A DNA stretch of 50,600 bases from Segetibacter sp. (lineage in GTDB: Bacteria > Bacteroidota > Bacteroidia > Chitinophagales > Chitinophagaceae). The DNA lies in contig NZ_JAOQAH010000007.1 of assembly GCF_025963695.1 (NCBI RefSeq), positions 1 through 50,600 of the forward strand, in the 5' to 3' direction. This document shows, one piece after another, positions 17,457 to 25,584 of this stretch (its first letter is position 1; every line of letters starts with the position of its first letter). The notes beneath the pieces were generated by a model. It worked only from the letters and a program-made list of their open reading frames with translations, ran no database searches and was not told the DNA's origin. A program made the translations under genes and the position numbers.

Positions 17457-17875
17457 TCCAATTTGCCATTCGGCTTAACCCAAGCCCGTCTGATCTATTA
17501 ATGAATAAAGCATCTCAAATTGCTGTAGAGTTGCGTTATTAGCAATAAAACCTTATTGCCACGCAAAGCTTTAAAAAGAGTTGTATGATATAGTTCTGGT
17601 ATCTCGAATGAACTAAAAGCTTCGTTTGCCATCAAGATAAAAATGAAGGTAAGACATATCATTTAGTGCGCTTCTGATCATTTTTAATACAGCTATTATA
17701 CCTTAGTGAATCATAGAGACAAAACCGAAGCCTACAGGGGCAAAACAGGCAGTAATAATCTTCAACTCTCATCCTAACTTCCATATGTCTTAATTTTATC
17801 GCCTGTAAACGAACAATGGTATTGCGACAGGCTGCGTCAGCTCACCCATTTCGGCTAATACTATAACTGATAATT
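17457..17875. other. Divergent intergenic region, weak small ORF
   Basis: This 419-base AT-rich stretch between the ATPase leader and the DUF1572 gene has no repeat copy and no clear terminator. One minus-strand frame at 17498-17632 encodes 44 residues (starts MANEAFSSFEIPELYHTTLF) with protein-like composition, but it has no visible promoter and no recognised relatives. I regard it as doubtful. Confidence 0.3.
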
Positions 17876-18454
17876 ATGCACACAAGTTATTTGGAAAGTG
17901 TTATTAAGCAGTTCGAATACTATAAACTACTCGGCGAGAAAACTTTTAACCAGGTTCCTGATGAAGGGCTGCTTTGGCAATACAATGAAGAAAGCAACAG
18001 TATTGCTACCATTGTAAAACATCTTTGGGGCAACATGCTCAGCCGCTGGACCAATTTTCTAACTACAGATGGTGAAAAAGAATGGCGAAACAGGGACGCG
18101 GAATTTGCAAACGATATAGAAACAAGGGAAGAGTTATTGAGTAAATGGCATGAAGGGTGGAAGGTCTTTCTGACCACCCTCTACTCACTCAGGGAAGATG
18201 ACCTTGAAAAAGTGATCTACATACGCAATCAGGGGCATACAGTAATGGAAGCCATAAACCGACAACTCGCACATTATCCTTATCACATTGGTCAGATAGT
18301 TCTTATTGGAAAGATATGTGCAGAAAACTGGGTGTCACTTTCCATTCCACGGGGTACATCAAATGACTTCAACGCGGAGAAATTTTCAAAACCAAAACAG
18401 AAAGCACATTTTACAGACGAATTTCTGGAACAGAAATCAGTACATAGGAAATAA
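17876..18454 (+). CDS. DUF1572 / DinB-like family protein
   Basis: A 192-residue cytoplasmic protein with the four-helix DinB/YfiT architecture: an N-terminal helix (YLESVIKQFEYYKLLGEKTFNQV), SIATIVKHLWGNMLSRWTNFL containing the first conserved histidine, EWRNRDAEF, and RQLAHYPYHIGQIVLIGK carrying the paired histidines that bind a metal in this superfamily. Relatives include bacillithiol and other low-molecular-weight-thiol transferases, and many are of unknown role. The usual metal triad (His in KHLWGN, His-x3-His in AHYPYH) is intact, so it should bind a divalent ion. It appears to be alone on its transcript. The function in this organism is not known. Confidence 0.88.
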   Translation: MHTSYLESVIKQFEYYKLLGEKTFNQVPDEGLLWQYNEESNSIATIVKHLWGNMLSRWTNFLTTDGEKEWRNRDAEFANDIETREELLSKWHEGWKVFLTTLYSLREDDLEKVIYIRNQGHTVMEAINRQLAHYPYHIGQIVLIGKICAENWVSLSIPRGTSNDFNAEKFSKPKQKAHFTDEFLEQKSVHRK

Positions 18455-18806
18455 AGAAAGATCGTGAATGGTGAGCCCCTTTTAATGTATGAGTAGCTAT
18501 ACTGATGAACTACTTTTTAAAAGCAAGGATGAAAATTATTTCTTAAGGAGCCAAGCCGTATTGCTCCTGTTTTTCATTGTTGCGTCGCACCCTTGTACGT
18601 TTTTGAACTGCGAGCAGCAATTTGCAGTCCTACCGCCATAAACTCAACCAATTTTACTAGGAGATGAAGTTTTCTGTACACCGAATTGTCAGAGATCATC
18701 GAGAAGGTACCTGCTGTTCTTAAAATTACTCAAAAGTCTTTCTGCAGATGAACGTTGAACAACGAAGGAGGGGAGACCTGGAGTCATATGATGGAATCGG
18801 CATTGA
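18455..18806. other. Intergenic stretch with a dispersed repeat
   Basis: About 350 bases downstream of the DUF1572 gene. It contains one bipartite repeat copy on the minus strand (18551-18598). Otherwise I see nothing I can assign. Confidence 0.4.
18551..18598 (-). repeat. Bipartite dispersed repeat, copy 4 (inverted)
   Basis: On the minus strand box A reads GTACAAGGGTGCGACGCAA, with one change from the consensus (GGG for GAG), and box B, GCTTGG, lies exactly 23 bases further (18556-18551). It is the only copy in this orientation. Confidence 0.7.
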
Positions 18807-19091
18807 ATGCACGACGACACAACAAACCGGATGATAAGAGCAGCGCTGGTATTAGCTGAAATTGCAAAGAAGAAATTTCAACCGTGCGATAGGTTTGCAC
18901 AATTTTAAAATAGCAAAGAGAAAAACACTGAAACAACTCTTAGGAGACTTTACAGAAGTAAGATAGGCGGCGCGGTGCAGCTGAAGACCACATCTTTTTA
19001 CGCCCCAAAGCAAAATGAAAAGTGGCTTACTCTTGGTTTATTTGCTGGTTATATACTTTATAAATTAACGCGCTTCGGGTTTCCGTTTTAA
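18807..19091 (+). pseudogene. Small gene broken by an in-frame stop, C-terminus with one membrane segment
   Basis: From the ATG at 18807 a frame runs 33 codons (starts MHDDTTNRMIRAALVLAEIA) to a TAA at 18906, and then continues in the same frame for 60 more codons to a TAA at 19089. The second part reads as coherent protein: SKEKNTETTLRRLYRSKIGG, then a hydrophobic segment KWLTLGLFAGYILYKLTRFG at the end. It has no ATG of its own. The most economical reading is one small membrane-anchored protein of 94 codons interrupted by a nonsense change. It overlaps the convergent CheB gene by 27 bases. I do not recognise the family. Confidence 0.45.
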
Positions 19092-19685
19092 CGTCCTTAC
19101 TAAATTTTCATTTTTTAATACCGGATCAACGTGTTTAGTTATAAACGCCGGCATTTCATGTGGCGCTAAGACCTGGTCTACACCCTGCGTATCAATTACA
19201 GCTTGCGGCATTTGGGGATGAGAACAGGTTGCCGGAGCTTGAGCAATAACAAGGCCGCCAGCTTTGTGAATATGAGCTACTCCAACAGCTCCGTCAGCTC
19301 CATTACCTGATAATATAACTGCTATACTTTTGTGTGCTTTGTCTTTGGCCAGAGATTCTAAAAAAGTATCAATAGTAGAGTTATAATAGCTATGCTCTAA
19401 TAACCTTTGGTGAAGATAAAAGGTATCATTTTTAATAGTCATATAGCTGTTTGATGGTGGTATATAAACTTTGTCGTTTTCTATAGCCATTCCATCCTCA
19501 GCTTCCACTATTTCAAGTTTTGAATGACGTTGCAATACATCACGCAGTAAACCTCTTTGCCCTATCGGCACGTGTCTCAAAATAACATAGGTAGCCTGGT
19601 CATGTGGTGTGTTATCAAAGAATTTTAATAAGTGTTCTATTCCACCTTCAGAATATCCGATTGCAACAACAAATTTTAGATTCAT
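19065..19685 (-). CDS. Stand-alone CheB-type methylesterase domain protein
   Basis: A 206-residue cytoplasmic protein formed by the CheB catalytic domain alone, without a receiver domain. The Ser-His-Asp triad is visible: S12 in AIGYSEGG, H38 in LRHVP and D131 in SGNGADGA. In chemotaxis this domain removes methyl groups from glutamates of chemoreceptors. In Bacteroidota, orphan CheB domains often occur near CheR or hybrid kinases in stress-signalling clusters; no such partner is present here. I chose the ATG at 19685 because the family starts at that point; the upstream extension to 19766 is not family-like. The 3' end overlaps a broken small gene on the other strand. The substrate is unknown. 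Confidence 0.88.
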   Translation of the reverse strand: MNLKFVVAIGYSEGGIEHLLKFFDNTPHDQATYVILRHVPIGQRGLLRDVLQRHSKLEIVEAEDGMAIENDKVYIPPSNSYMTIKNDTFYLHQRLLEHSYYNSTIDTFLESLAKDKAHKSIAVILSGNGADGAVGVAHIHKAGGLVIAQAPATCSHPQMPQAVIDTQGVDQVLAPHEMPAFITKHVDPVLKNENLVRTLKRKPEAR

Positions 19686-19786
19686 GTCTATAAAGATAAG
19701 GTTAATGAAAAAGGTCGTAGTAATAAAACGACAAACTGTATGCAAGGGTTGCAGTTGGAAAAGCAATAAGAAAATTGAATGTTCAC

Positions 19787-20950
19787 TTACACTCCGTTTT
19801 TGCTTCCTGTTCGTGCTTCATGAGTAATGGCCAATAAATCGCCTAATTCTGCCGAAGTCCTGATTAAGTTCTTTGCGGTACCGGCTAAAGCAGCTGAAAG
19901 ATCAGCCGGTTGATTTCCTATTGCCAGCAATACGCCAAAATACTCTTGAAGCTTTTCATTTCTTTCTAGTGGAACCTTGCCTGCCAGTCCTATTACAGGG
20001 AGTCCTTTCTGCTTTGCCCTGAAAGCGACACCATACGGACCCTTGCCTTGAAGTGTCTGCTCATCAATGCTGCCTTCTCCTGTAATCACCAGGTCACTTT
20101 TTTCTAAGGCTTTATCAAAACCGGTTAGATCGAGAAAGTGCTCTATTCCATTTACTAATTGGGCGTTAAGAAAAGCATATAAACCTGCAGCTGCACCTCC
20201 GGCGGTACCGCCATATTTTATTGCTGCCATGTCTTTACCTGTTTGTTGTAACGCAATTTCGGCAAGTTTTGCCAGGGCTGCATCCAGCTTTTTTACATCT
20301 CCGGGTGAAGCACCTTTTTGCGGTCCAAAAACCACCGCCGATCCAAAGTCTCCTAGCAGCAAGTTGTCGACGTCGCAAAGAACAATGACTTCAGTTTCGT
20401 TTATTCTTGTATCAAGTCCTGATACATCAACCCTGGCAAGCTCAATAAGGCTTGCAGGTAAGCCCGTAAGTTCTTCACTGTTTTTATCGAGGAACCGAAT
20501 TCCAAGTGCTTTCAGCATTCCGCAACCTCCATCTACTGTTGCAGAGCCTCCCATGCCTACGATTATTTTGCGGGCACCTTTGTTAAGGGCTATTTTCATT
20601 TGCTCACCTGTTCCATAAGAAGTGGCTATTAACGGATTCAATTCCCCGGTTGGTAACAATCGTAAACCCGATGCGTCGGCCATTTCTATAACAGCACAGC
20701 TTCCCTTATCTATTAAACCAAAGGGTGCATTTATACTCCTTCCCAAAGGGTCATTTACTTCTGCACGTACCACCTCGCCACCACATTTTTTTATAATCAA
20801 TTCGCCGGTACCATCGCCACCGTCTCCAATGGGAAAACATTCGCATGTGCAGTTAAGCTTACTTTGTATCAAACCTTGCTGAATTGCAGCCGCCGCCTCC
20901 TCTGCATTAAGGCTGTTTTTGAAAGCATTGGGAGAAATGAGAATGTGCAT
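19787..20950 (-). CDS. glxK: Glycerate kinase (GarK/GlxK type)
   Basis: A 387-residue cytoplasmic kinase converting D-glycerate to 2-phosphoglycerate (or 3-phosphoglycerate in some members) with ATP. Family marks are the N-terminus MHILISPNAFKNSLNAEEAA, FPIGDGGDGTGEL, the GMGGSATVDGGCGML segment and ITGEGSIDEQTLQGKGPYGV. Length matches the family. The ATG at 20950 gives the canonical N-terminus; an extension to 21016 is possible but not family-like. It lies 71 bases downstream of a D-hydroxyacid dehydrogenase gene on the same strand, consistent with a hydroxypyruvate to glycerate to phosphoglycerate route. Confidence 0.93.
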   Translation of the reverse strand: MHILISPNAFKNSLNAEEAAAAIQQGLIQSKLNCTCECFPIGDGGDGTGELIIKKCGGEVVRAEVNDPLGRSINAPFGLIDKGSCAVIEMADASGLRLLPTGELNPLIATSYGTGEQMKIALNKGARKIIVGMGGSATVDGGCGMLKALGIRFLDKNSEELTGLPASLIELARVDVSGLDTRINETEVIVLCDVDNLLLGDFGSAVVFGPQKGASPGDVKKLDAALAKLAEIALQQTGKDMAAIKYGGTAGGAAAGLYAFLNAQLVNGIEHFLDLTGFDKALEKSDLVITGEGSIDEQTLQGKGPYGVAFRAKQKGLPVIGLAGKVPLERNEKLQEYFGVLLAIGNQPADLSAALAGTAKNLIRTSAELGDLLAITHEARTGSKNGV

Positions 20951-21021
20951 AGAGTGAGTGGGGGAGTGTTGAGTTGTGGGTTTATTCAAAGGAAAACAAA
21001 GTTGACGACACATCATGAGAT

Positions 21022-21981
21022 TTACCCGTTTACCACATTAACCGGGTTTCCATTTATAAAGGCAGCGAGGTTGTTAGCGGTAACCGCCATCAATCTTTCT
21101 CTTGCTTCCTTTGTTGCCCAGCTGATATGCGGGGTAATTATGCAATTCTTTGCACTAAAAAGAGGGTTGCCTTTTGAGGGAGGTTCAACAGACAGTACAT
21201 CAATGCCTGCTCCGGCAATTACATTATTATTAAGTGCATCCGCCAGGTCTTCATCTATTATAATAGGTCCCCGTGAGGTATTTAAAAGAAACGCAGAAGG
21301 TTTCATTGTTTTTAAGCGCTCTTTGTTAATCAGCCCTTTTGTCTCCGGAAATAAGGGGCAATGGATAGTTACTACATCTGATTGGGCTAAAAGCTCAGGC
21401 ACTTCTGCCCACCGGAAATTTGGTTGATGGGACTGATCAGTCCAGTGCCTGCTGTTTGCAATAATATTCATTCCGAAAGCGGTGGCTACATCTCCTACCT
21501 TTTGCCCTATACTTCCGTAACCAATTATGCCGATGGTTTTTCCTGCCAGTTCAACCAGGGGGTAATCCCAGAAACACCAATCGGCCGATTTTGCCCACTT
21601 ACCTTCCATTACCAAATCGCTGTGTTTTTGAACGTGAAGGCAAAGTTCCAGTAACAATGCAAACGTCATTTGAACAACAGAAGTAGTTCCATAGCCCGGC
21701 ACATTTGCTACAACGATACCTTTAGCTTTAGCCGCCTCTGTATTTACAATATTGTAACCAGTTGCAAGAACCCCTATAAATTTTAAGGCAGGTAAACTAT
21801 TAATGGCTTCTTCTGTAACAACGGTTTTGTTTGTAAATAAGATTTCTGCTCCCGCTGCCCGTTCGACCACTTTGTCGACAGGGGTTCTATCGTAAACAGT
21901 TACGTCGCCTGATTTCTTTAATTCATTCCAGCTTAGGTCTCCCGGGTTTAGGGCATAGCCATCTAAGATTACGATCTTCAT
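21022..21981 (-). CDS. D-2-hydroxyacid dehydrogenase (glycerate dehydrogenase / hydroxypyruvate reductase type)
   Basis: A 319-residue NAD(P)-dependent enzyme of the D-isomer-specific 2-hydroxyacid dehydrogenase family. The nucleotide-binding motif is GIIGYGSIGQKVGDVA (about residues 145-165); the catalytic Arg, Glu and His lie in NTSRGPIIID, AGIDVLSVEPP and TPHISWATKEAR. The last two segments, including the His followed by Ser-Trp-Ala, resemble glycerate dehydrogenase (HprA-like) rather than phosphoglycerate dehydrogenase. With glycerate kinase next and an LctP permease upstream, it likely interconverts hydroxypyruvate or glyoxylate with glycerate or glycolate. It reads through a gap of about 350 bases from lctP, so it may have its own promoter. 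Confidence 0.92.
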   Translation of the reverse strand: MKIVILDGYALNPGDLSWNELKKSGDVTVYDRTPVDKVVERAAGAEILFTNKTVVTEEAINSLPALKFIGVLATGYNIVNTEAAKAKGIVVANVPGYGTTSVVQMTFALLLELCLHVQKHSDLVMEGKWAKSADWCFWDYPLVELAGKTIGIIGYGSIGQKVGDVATAFGMNIIANSRHWTDQSHQPNFRWAEVPELLAQSDVVTIHCPLFPETKGLINKERLKTMKPSAFLLNTSRGPIIIDEDLADALNNNVIAGAGIDVLSVEPPSKGNPLFSAKNCIITPHISWATKEARERLMAVTANNLAAFINGNPVNVVNG

Positions 21982-22046
21982 GTGTAGCTTTTATGGGTGT
22001 TTTTTTTCGTTTATTGTTAGTTATAACTTTTAATTCCTGGCTTTAA

Positions 22047-22085
22047 CCTCATCCTCGTTCCTCCTCCCCCCAGGAGAAGGATGGC
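22047..22085 (+). repeat. Dispersed hairpin repeat, copy between lctP and dehydrogenase
   Basis: It begins CCTCATCCTCGTTCC and continues into CCCAGGAGAAGGATG; the left arm of the hairpin is mutated (CTCCTCCCCC), so the stem is weaker than in the other copies. Confidence 0.65.
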
Positions 22086-22170
22086 ATGTGCAGCACTTCG
22101 TCGTTTTTTTATAATTGTTAAATTAGGGGTCCCTTTAACATCTGCTGGTAGTTTTATGCTGGTTATTGAA

Positions 22171-22184
22171 CGTACTTAAGTACG
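22171..22184. promoter_or_regulatory. Perfect palindrome, candidate operator
   Basis: CGTACTTAAGTACG is a perfect 14-base palindrome, flanked by GAA on the left and ATTC on the right, which nearly extends the symmetry. It lies about 190 bases upstream of the dehydrogenase start. A dimeric regulator could bind here; that is inference. Confidence 0.4.
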
Positions 22185-22212
22185 ATTCACATTGGTTTGC
22201 TGATAAACGTAT

Positions 22213-22251
22213 TGCGACGCAACGATGATAACATAGAAAACAAATGCTGGC
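22213..22251 (+). repeat. Bipartite dispersed repeat, copy 5 (degenerate left end)
   Basis: TGCGACGCAACGA matches the right part of box A, while the left part (GTAT instead of GAG) has diverged. GCTGGC follows after exactly 23 bases at 22246-22251. Confidence 0.6.
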
Positions 22252-22333
22252 AACCAAAATAATACGTTGCTGTATTTCGCGCGTGTACTCCCTTGCATAC
22301 TTCTTATAAAATTTGTTTTGCTTTGGGTGTAAT

Positions 22334-24118
22334 TTACTTTACCAGGCCAGGCTTTATGGTTTCATTGGGGATTAATTTTTTTCTTGTCATTACCGTAATA
22401 ACACCGGCTAAGGCAGCAATGGCAACTACTAATAAAAGAAGGTATGTGTAGCCTTTTGTAAGATCAGGCGTTGCTGCGGAGGCATTTGGAACAAGGTTTT
22501 GGTATTCGGGAATGAGCCATTGAAACACGTACGCTTGTGCAAGCACGATAAAGCAAATAAAAATCAGCATGATGAAACTGTGTTTTACCGTAAACCTAAA
22601 CAGTTCAGATTCTTTTCCAACAAGCTGTCCAGCAGCAGCAGCAACTGCTATAGATTGCGGAGAGATCATTTTGCCAACTACCCCGCCGGATACATTAGCC
22701 GCAACCGTTACCACAGGATCGACACCAATGGATGTGGCAGTAGCTGCCTGGAGTTTACCAAAAAGTGCATTTGCTGAAGTATCGCTGCCGGTAATAAATA
22801 CACCCAGCCAACCTAACACGGGTGCAAAAAATGGAAACAGGAAACCAGTATTTGCAAGCGCTTCTGCCATTGTGATGGTGATGCCAGAGTCGTTAACAAT
22901 GTAGGCAAAGCCTAAAACTGATGCGATAGTGATGATAGGATATTTCAGTTGGTTCAACGTTTTTATAATTATTTTTCCGGCCTCGCTAAACTTTAACCCT
23001 ATGACGGGAATAGAAATAAGAGCGGAGAGCAAAATAGCTGTGCCGGCCGCCGATAGGTAATTGAATTTATAAATGTGGGGGAGAAGGTTGCCATTTTTGT
23101 CACTAATTGCATTGTGAAGCCCCGGAAATTCAAACTGCACTTGTCCTACAGCATTAAGAACCTCTTTGATCGGTTGCATTCCCCACGCTATAATAATTAT
23201 CGTTAGTAACATAAATGGAGACCAGGCTTTAATAATTTGCGCCGTTGTGTATTGCACTTCAAGGTTTATTGTAGGGGCAGGTTCATTTGGAAAGCGCCAG
23301 GTAGTTGCAGGTTTCCAAAATTTTAAAAAGATGATAAGGGCAACAATAGAGCCTATTCCTGCAATTACATCGGGTAAGGCGGGGCCTAAATAGTTTGAAG
23401 AAAACCATTGAATGAGGGCAAATGAAATTCCTGAAACCAAAATAGCGGGTACAACTTCAATAGTCTTTTTATAGCCCGACATAAGGATGACCAGGTAGAA
23501 CGGTAGCAGAACAGAGAGTATAGGAAGGGTGCGGCCTACCATTTGTGAAATAGCCATTTCCGGAATCGATGTTACCTGCGATGCTACGGTAATGGGAATG
23601 CCAATAGCACCAAAGGCTACAGGAGCAGTGTTAGCAATCAGGCAGATTCCTGCGGCATATAAGGGATTAAAGCCGAGGCCTACCAACATAGCTGCGGTGA
23701 TGGCTACAGGTGCACCAAAACCGGCAGTGCCTTCTAAAAACGAACCAAAGGAAAAGGCAATTAACAAAGCTTGCAATCTTCGGTCTGAAGTAATGGATGC
23801 CATGAAGTGTTTTATGATTTCAAATTGCCCGCTTTCTACCGTAATGTTAAAGAGGAATACAGCAGTTATAACAATCCAGCAAATAGGGAATAAACCATAT
23901 AAAGCACCATTGGCAGTAGAAAGTAGCGCGAGCGGTATTGGCATACCGTACACAACAATGGCAATGATGATGGCAATAAGGATGGCGAACAAGCTGGCCT
24001 TGTAACCTTTCATCTTTTTAATAATTAATGCCCAAAAAATAAAAAGAATAGGAAGTACAGCTACCAATGCAGATAAAGCTATATTATTAAATGGATCAAT
24101 AACTTGTTTCCACGCCAT
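22334..24118 (-). CDS. lctP: LctP-family permease (lactate/glycolate/glycerate-type)
   Basis: A 594-residue inner-membrane protein with about 13 hydrophobic segments. The LctP signature GSFLEGTAGFGAPVAITAAMLVGLGFNPL is present (in pieces around residues 120-150), as are ITGSDTSANALFGKLQ and MISPQSIAVAAAAG near the C-terminal half. Relatives import L- and D-lactate and glycolate by proton symport. Being upstream of D-hydroxyacid dehydrogenase and glycerate kinase genes on the same strand, it may carry glycerate or glycolate here. Unusually for this phylum, GGAGG lies 8 bases before the ATG (24127-24131 on the minus strand), a good Shine-Dalgarno match. Confidence 0.92.
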   Translation of the reverse strand: MAWKQVIDPFNNIALSALVAVLPILFIFWALIIKKMKGYKASLFAILIAIIIAIVVYGMPIPLALLSTANGALYGLFPICWIVITAVFLFNITVESGQFEIIKHFMASITSDRRLQALLIAFSFGSFLEGTAGFGAPVAITAAMLVGLGFNPLYAAGICLIANTAPVAFGAIGIPITVASQVTSIPEMAISQMVGRTLPILSVLLPFYLVILMSGYKKTIEVVPAILVSGISFALIQWFSSNYLGPALPDVIAGIGSIVALIIFLKFWKPATTWRFPNEPAPTINLEVQYTTAQIIKAWSPFMLLTIIIIAWGMQPIKEVLNAVGQVQFEFPGLHNAISDKNGNLLPHIYKFNYLSAAGTAILLSALISIPVIGLKFSEAGKIIIKTLNQLKYPIITIASVLGFAYIVNDSGITITMAEALANTGFLFPFFAPVLGWLGVFITGSDTSANALFGKLQAATATSIGVDPVVTVAANVSGGVVGKMISPQSIAVAAAAGQLVGKESELFRFTVKHSFIMLIFICFIVLAQAYVFQWLIPEYQNLVPNASAATPDLTKGYTYLLLLVVAIAALAGVITVMTRKKLIPNETIKPGLVK

Positions 24119-24171
24119 GTTTCATTCCTCCGTTAGTTTTAATTTTTTATAGTTGACTTGCCCGAATCAGT

Positions 24172-24211
24172 AGCCCCGAACTATTTTTGCCAAAAATTTG
24201 TACTAGGGGCT
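24172..24211. promoter_or_regulatory. Nested inverted repeats upstream of lctP
   Basis: AGCCCC (24172-24177) pairs with GGGGCT (24206-24211), and inside lies a second inverted repeat, ATTTTTG-CC-AAAAAT. It is located 54-93 bases upstream of the lctP start and may be an operator or a transcript hairpin. Confidence 0.35.
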
Positions 24212-24381
24212 TTTGCAGGTTGATGTTATTTTTCTGGTCGACTAATATACGTCATCCAACTATTTTTCTGTAAAATCTATGTTGAGTACTGGAACAGCTA
24301 TTGCATATTTCACATCTAAAAAAAAGTCAGCTGTAATAATTGATGTTACAGCACAGGCGTCAAAATTGCTAAACTTGAATT

Positions 24382-25401
24382 ATGGAAAATACAACCGGGA
24401 AGCAATATTCCTTTCCGCAAAAAGTATGGATTGTTGGGTTTGTCTTTGCCTTTATAGTAGTGATGCTATTACTAATAAAAGCCACCTTTAATGTATGGCT
24501 GTTAATTTTAGCCGGTTCGTTAATAGCAGTTCTATTCAGAGGTGTTAGTAGTCTGCTTCAGAGAAAAACAAAATGGAAGGAGAAAGTAACCTTACCAATA
24601 TCCATTATCGGGACCTTGTTAATTATTCTTTTGCTATTTACATTAATAGGCACTAAAGTACAGTCGCAAAGCCAGCAATTAAGCCAGACACTGCCGGCAA
24701 CCATACAGAATGCAAAAAATTATTTAAACAAAAGTAGCTTAGGACAAAAGGCGATTGAAAAGGTAAGTTCACCAAAAGCGCAGGAGCAAGCGCAAAAAGT
24801 AGCGCAATCCTTCTTTCAGACCACTTTTGGCGTGTTTGGAGATATTTATATTGTCTTGTTTCTAGGGATTTTTTTTACAGTAGGATCGTCCGAATACAAG
24901 AACGGCATTGTTGCCCTGGTGCCAAAGAAGCAAAAGGAGGAAGCATCAAATGTATTAGACAAAACCGGTGAAAATTTGAAAAAATGGCTGAAGGGGCAAT
25001 TATTCGCCATGGTTGTTGTTTTTGCATTTACAGCAATAGGATTAGCAATTATTGGAGTTCCCCTCTGGCTTGTACTGGCAATTATTGCAGGGATTTTGAA
25101 TTTCATCCCAAATTTCGGACCCATGATAGCAATGGTACCAGCAGTGCTTGTTGGACTAATGGAAAGCCCTGCAAAAGCAGCTTTTGTAGCAGGCTTATAT
25201 ATTCTTGTGCAAGTAGCCGAAAGTAATTTTATAACTCCGATGGTTCAAAAGAAATTATTAGATACACCTCCTGCAATGATAATAGTAGCTCAATTGCTTA
25301 TGGCGGCCTTAACAGGAGGATGGGGAATAATACTTGCTATTCCATTCTTTGTTATTGTTATGACTTTTGTGCAGGAGTTATATATTAAGAAACAAGAGTA
25401 A
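24382..25401 (+). CDS. AI-2E family transporter
   Basis: A 339-residue inner-membrane protein of the AI-2 exporter/YdiK/PerM family with seven to eight predicted membrane segments. After two N-terminal helices come a soluble stretch (residues about 85-150), VPKKQKEEASNVLDKTGENLKKWLKGQ, and the conserved IAGILNFIPNFGPMIAMVPAVLVGL segment followed by ESNFITPMVQKKLLDTPP. Family members export autoinducer-2, act as Na+/H+ exchangers, or have unknown substrates, so the cargo is not predictable. It is apparently a single-gene unit. A decayed copy of a related gene lies at about 33830-34075. Confidence 0.92.
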   Translation: MENTTGKQYSFPQKVWIVGFVFAFIVVMLLLIKATFNVWLLILAGSLIAVLFRGVSSLLQRKTKWKEKVTLPISIIGTLLIILLLFTLIGTKVQSQSQQLSQTLPATIQNAKNYLNKSSLGQKAIEKVSSPKAQEQAQKVAQSFFQTTFGVFGDIYIVLFLGIFFTVGSSEYKNGIVALVPKKQKEEASNVLDKTGENLKKWLKGQLFAMVVVFAFTAIGLAIIGVPLWLVLAIIAGILNFIPNFGPMIAMVPAVLVGLMESPAKAAFVAGLYILVQVAESNFITPMVQKKLLDTPPAMIIVAQLLMAALTGGWGIILAIPFFVIVMTFVQELYIKKQE

Positions 25402-25584
25402 CATAAAGCGCAGTTAGGGAAAACTGTGTTTCGCGAAGTTTTTAAAAAAGCGTCTTAGGAAGAAATATTTACCCCCTCTGCTTATTACTGCAGGTACAAT
25501 TAATTGATGCAATAACATTTGCCATCAAAGCAATTCTCTTCCGACTTAAATTATTGAGCCGCCTTAATTCACTAAACAATAAGA

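Larger units (their letters stand above)
21982..22333. other. Intergenic region between lctP and hydroxyacid dehydrogenase: two repeats and a palindrome
   Basis: In 352 bases there are one hairpin-type repeat (22047-22085), a bulged inverted repeat around AGGGGTCCCT (about 22117-22140), the perfect 14-base palindrome at 22171-22184, and one degenerate bipartite repeat (22213-22251). No coding sequence is evident. Confidence 0.6.

Noticed and set aside
17498..17632. 44-codon frame on the minus strand upstream of the P-type ATPase leader
   Set aside because: Composition is plausible, but there is no promoter, no recognised family and an 68-base gap to the next frame. Mentioned in the intergenic entry only.
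20067..20618. 183-codon open frame antisense to the glycerate kinase gene
   Set aside because: Shadow frame; the kinase on the other strand has clear family motifs and this frame has low-complexity Ser/Pro composition.
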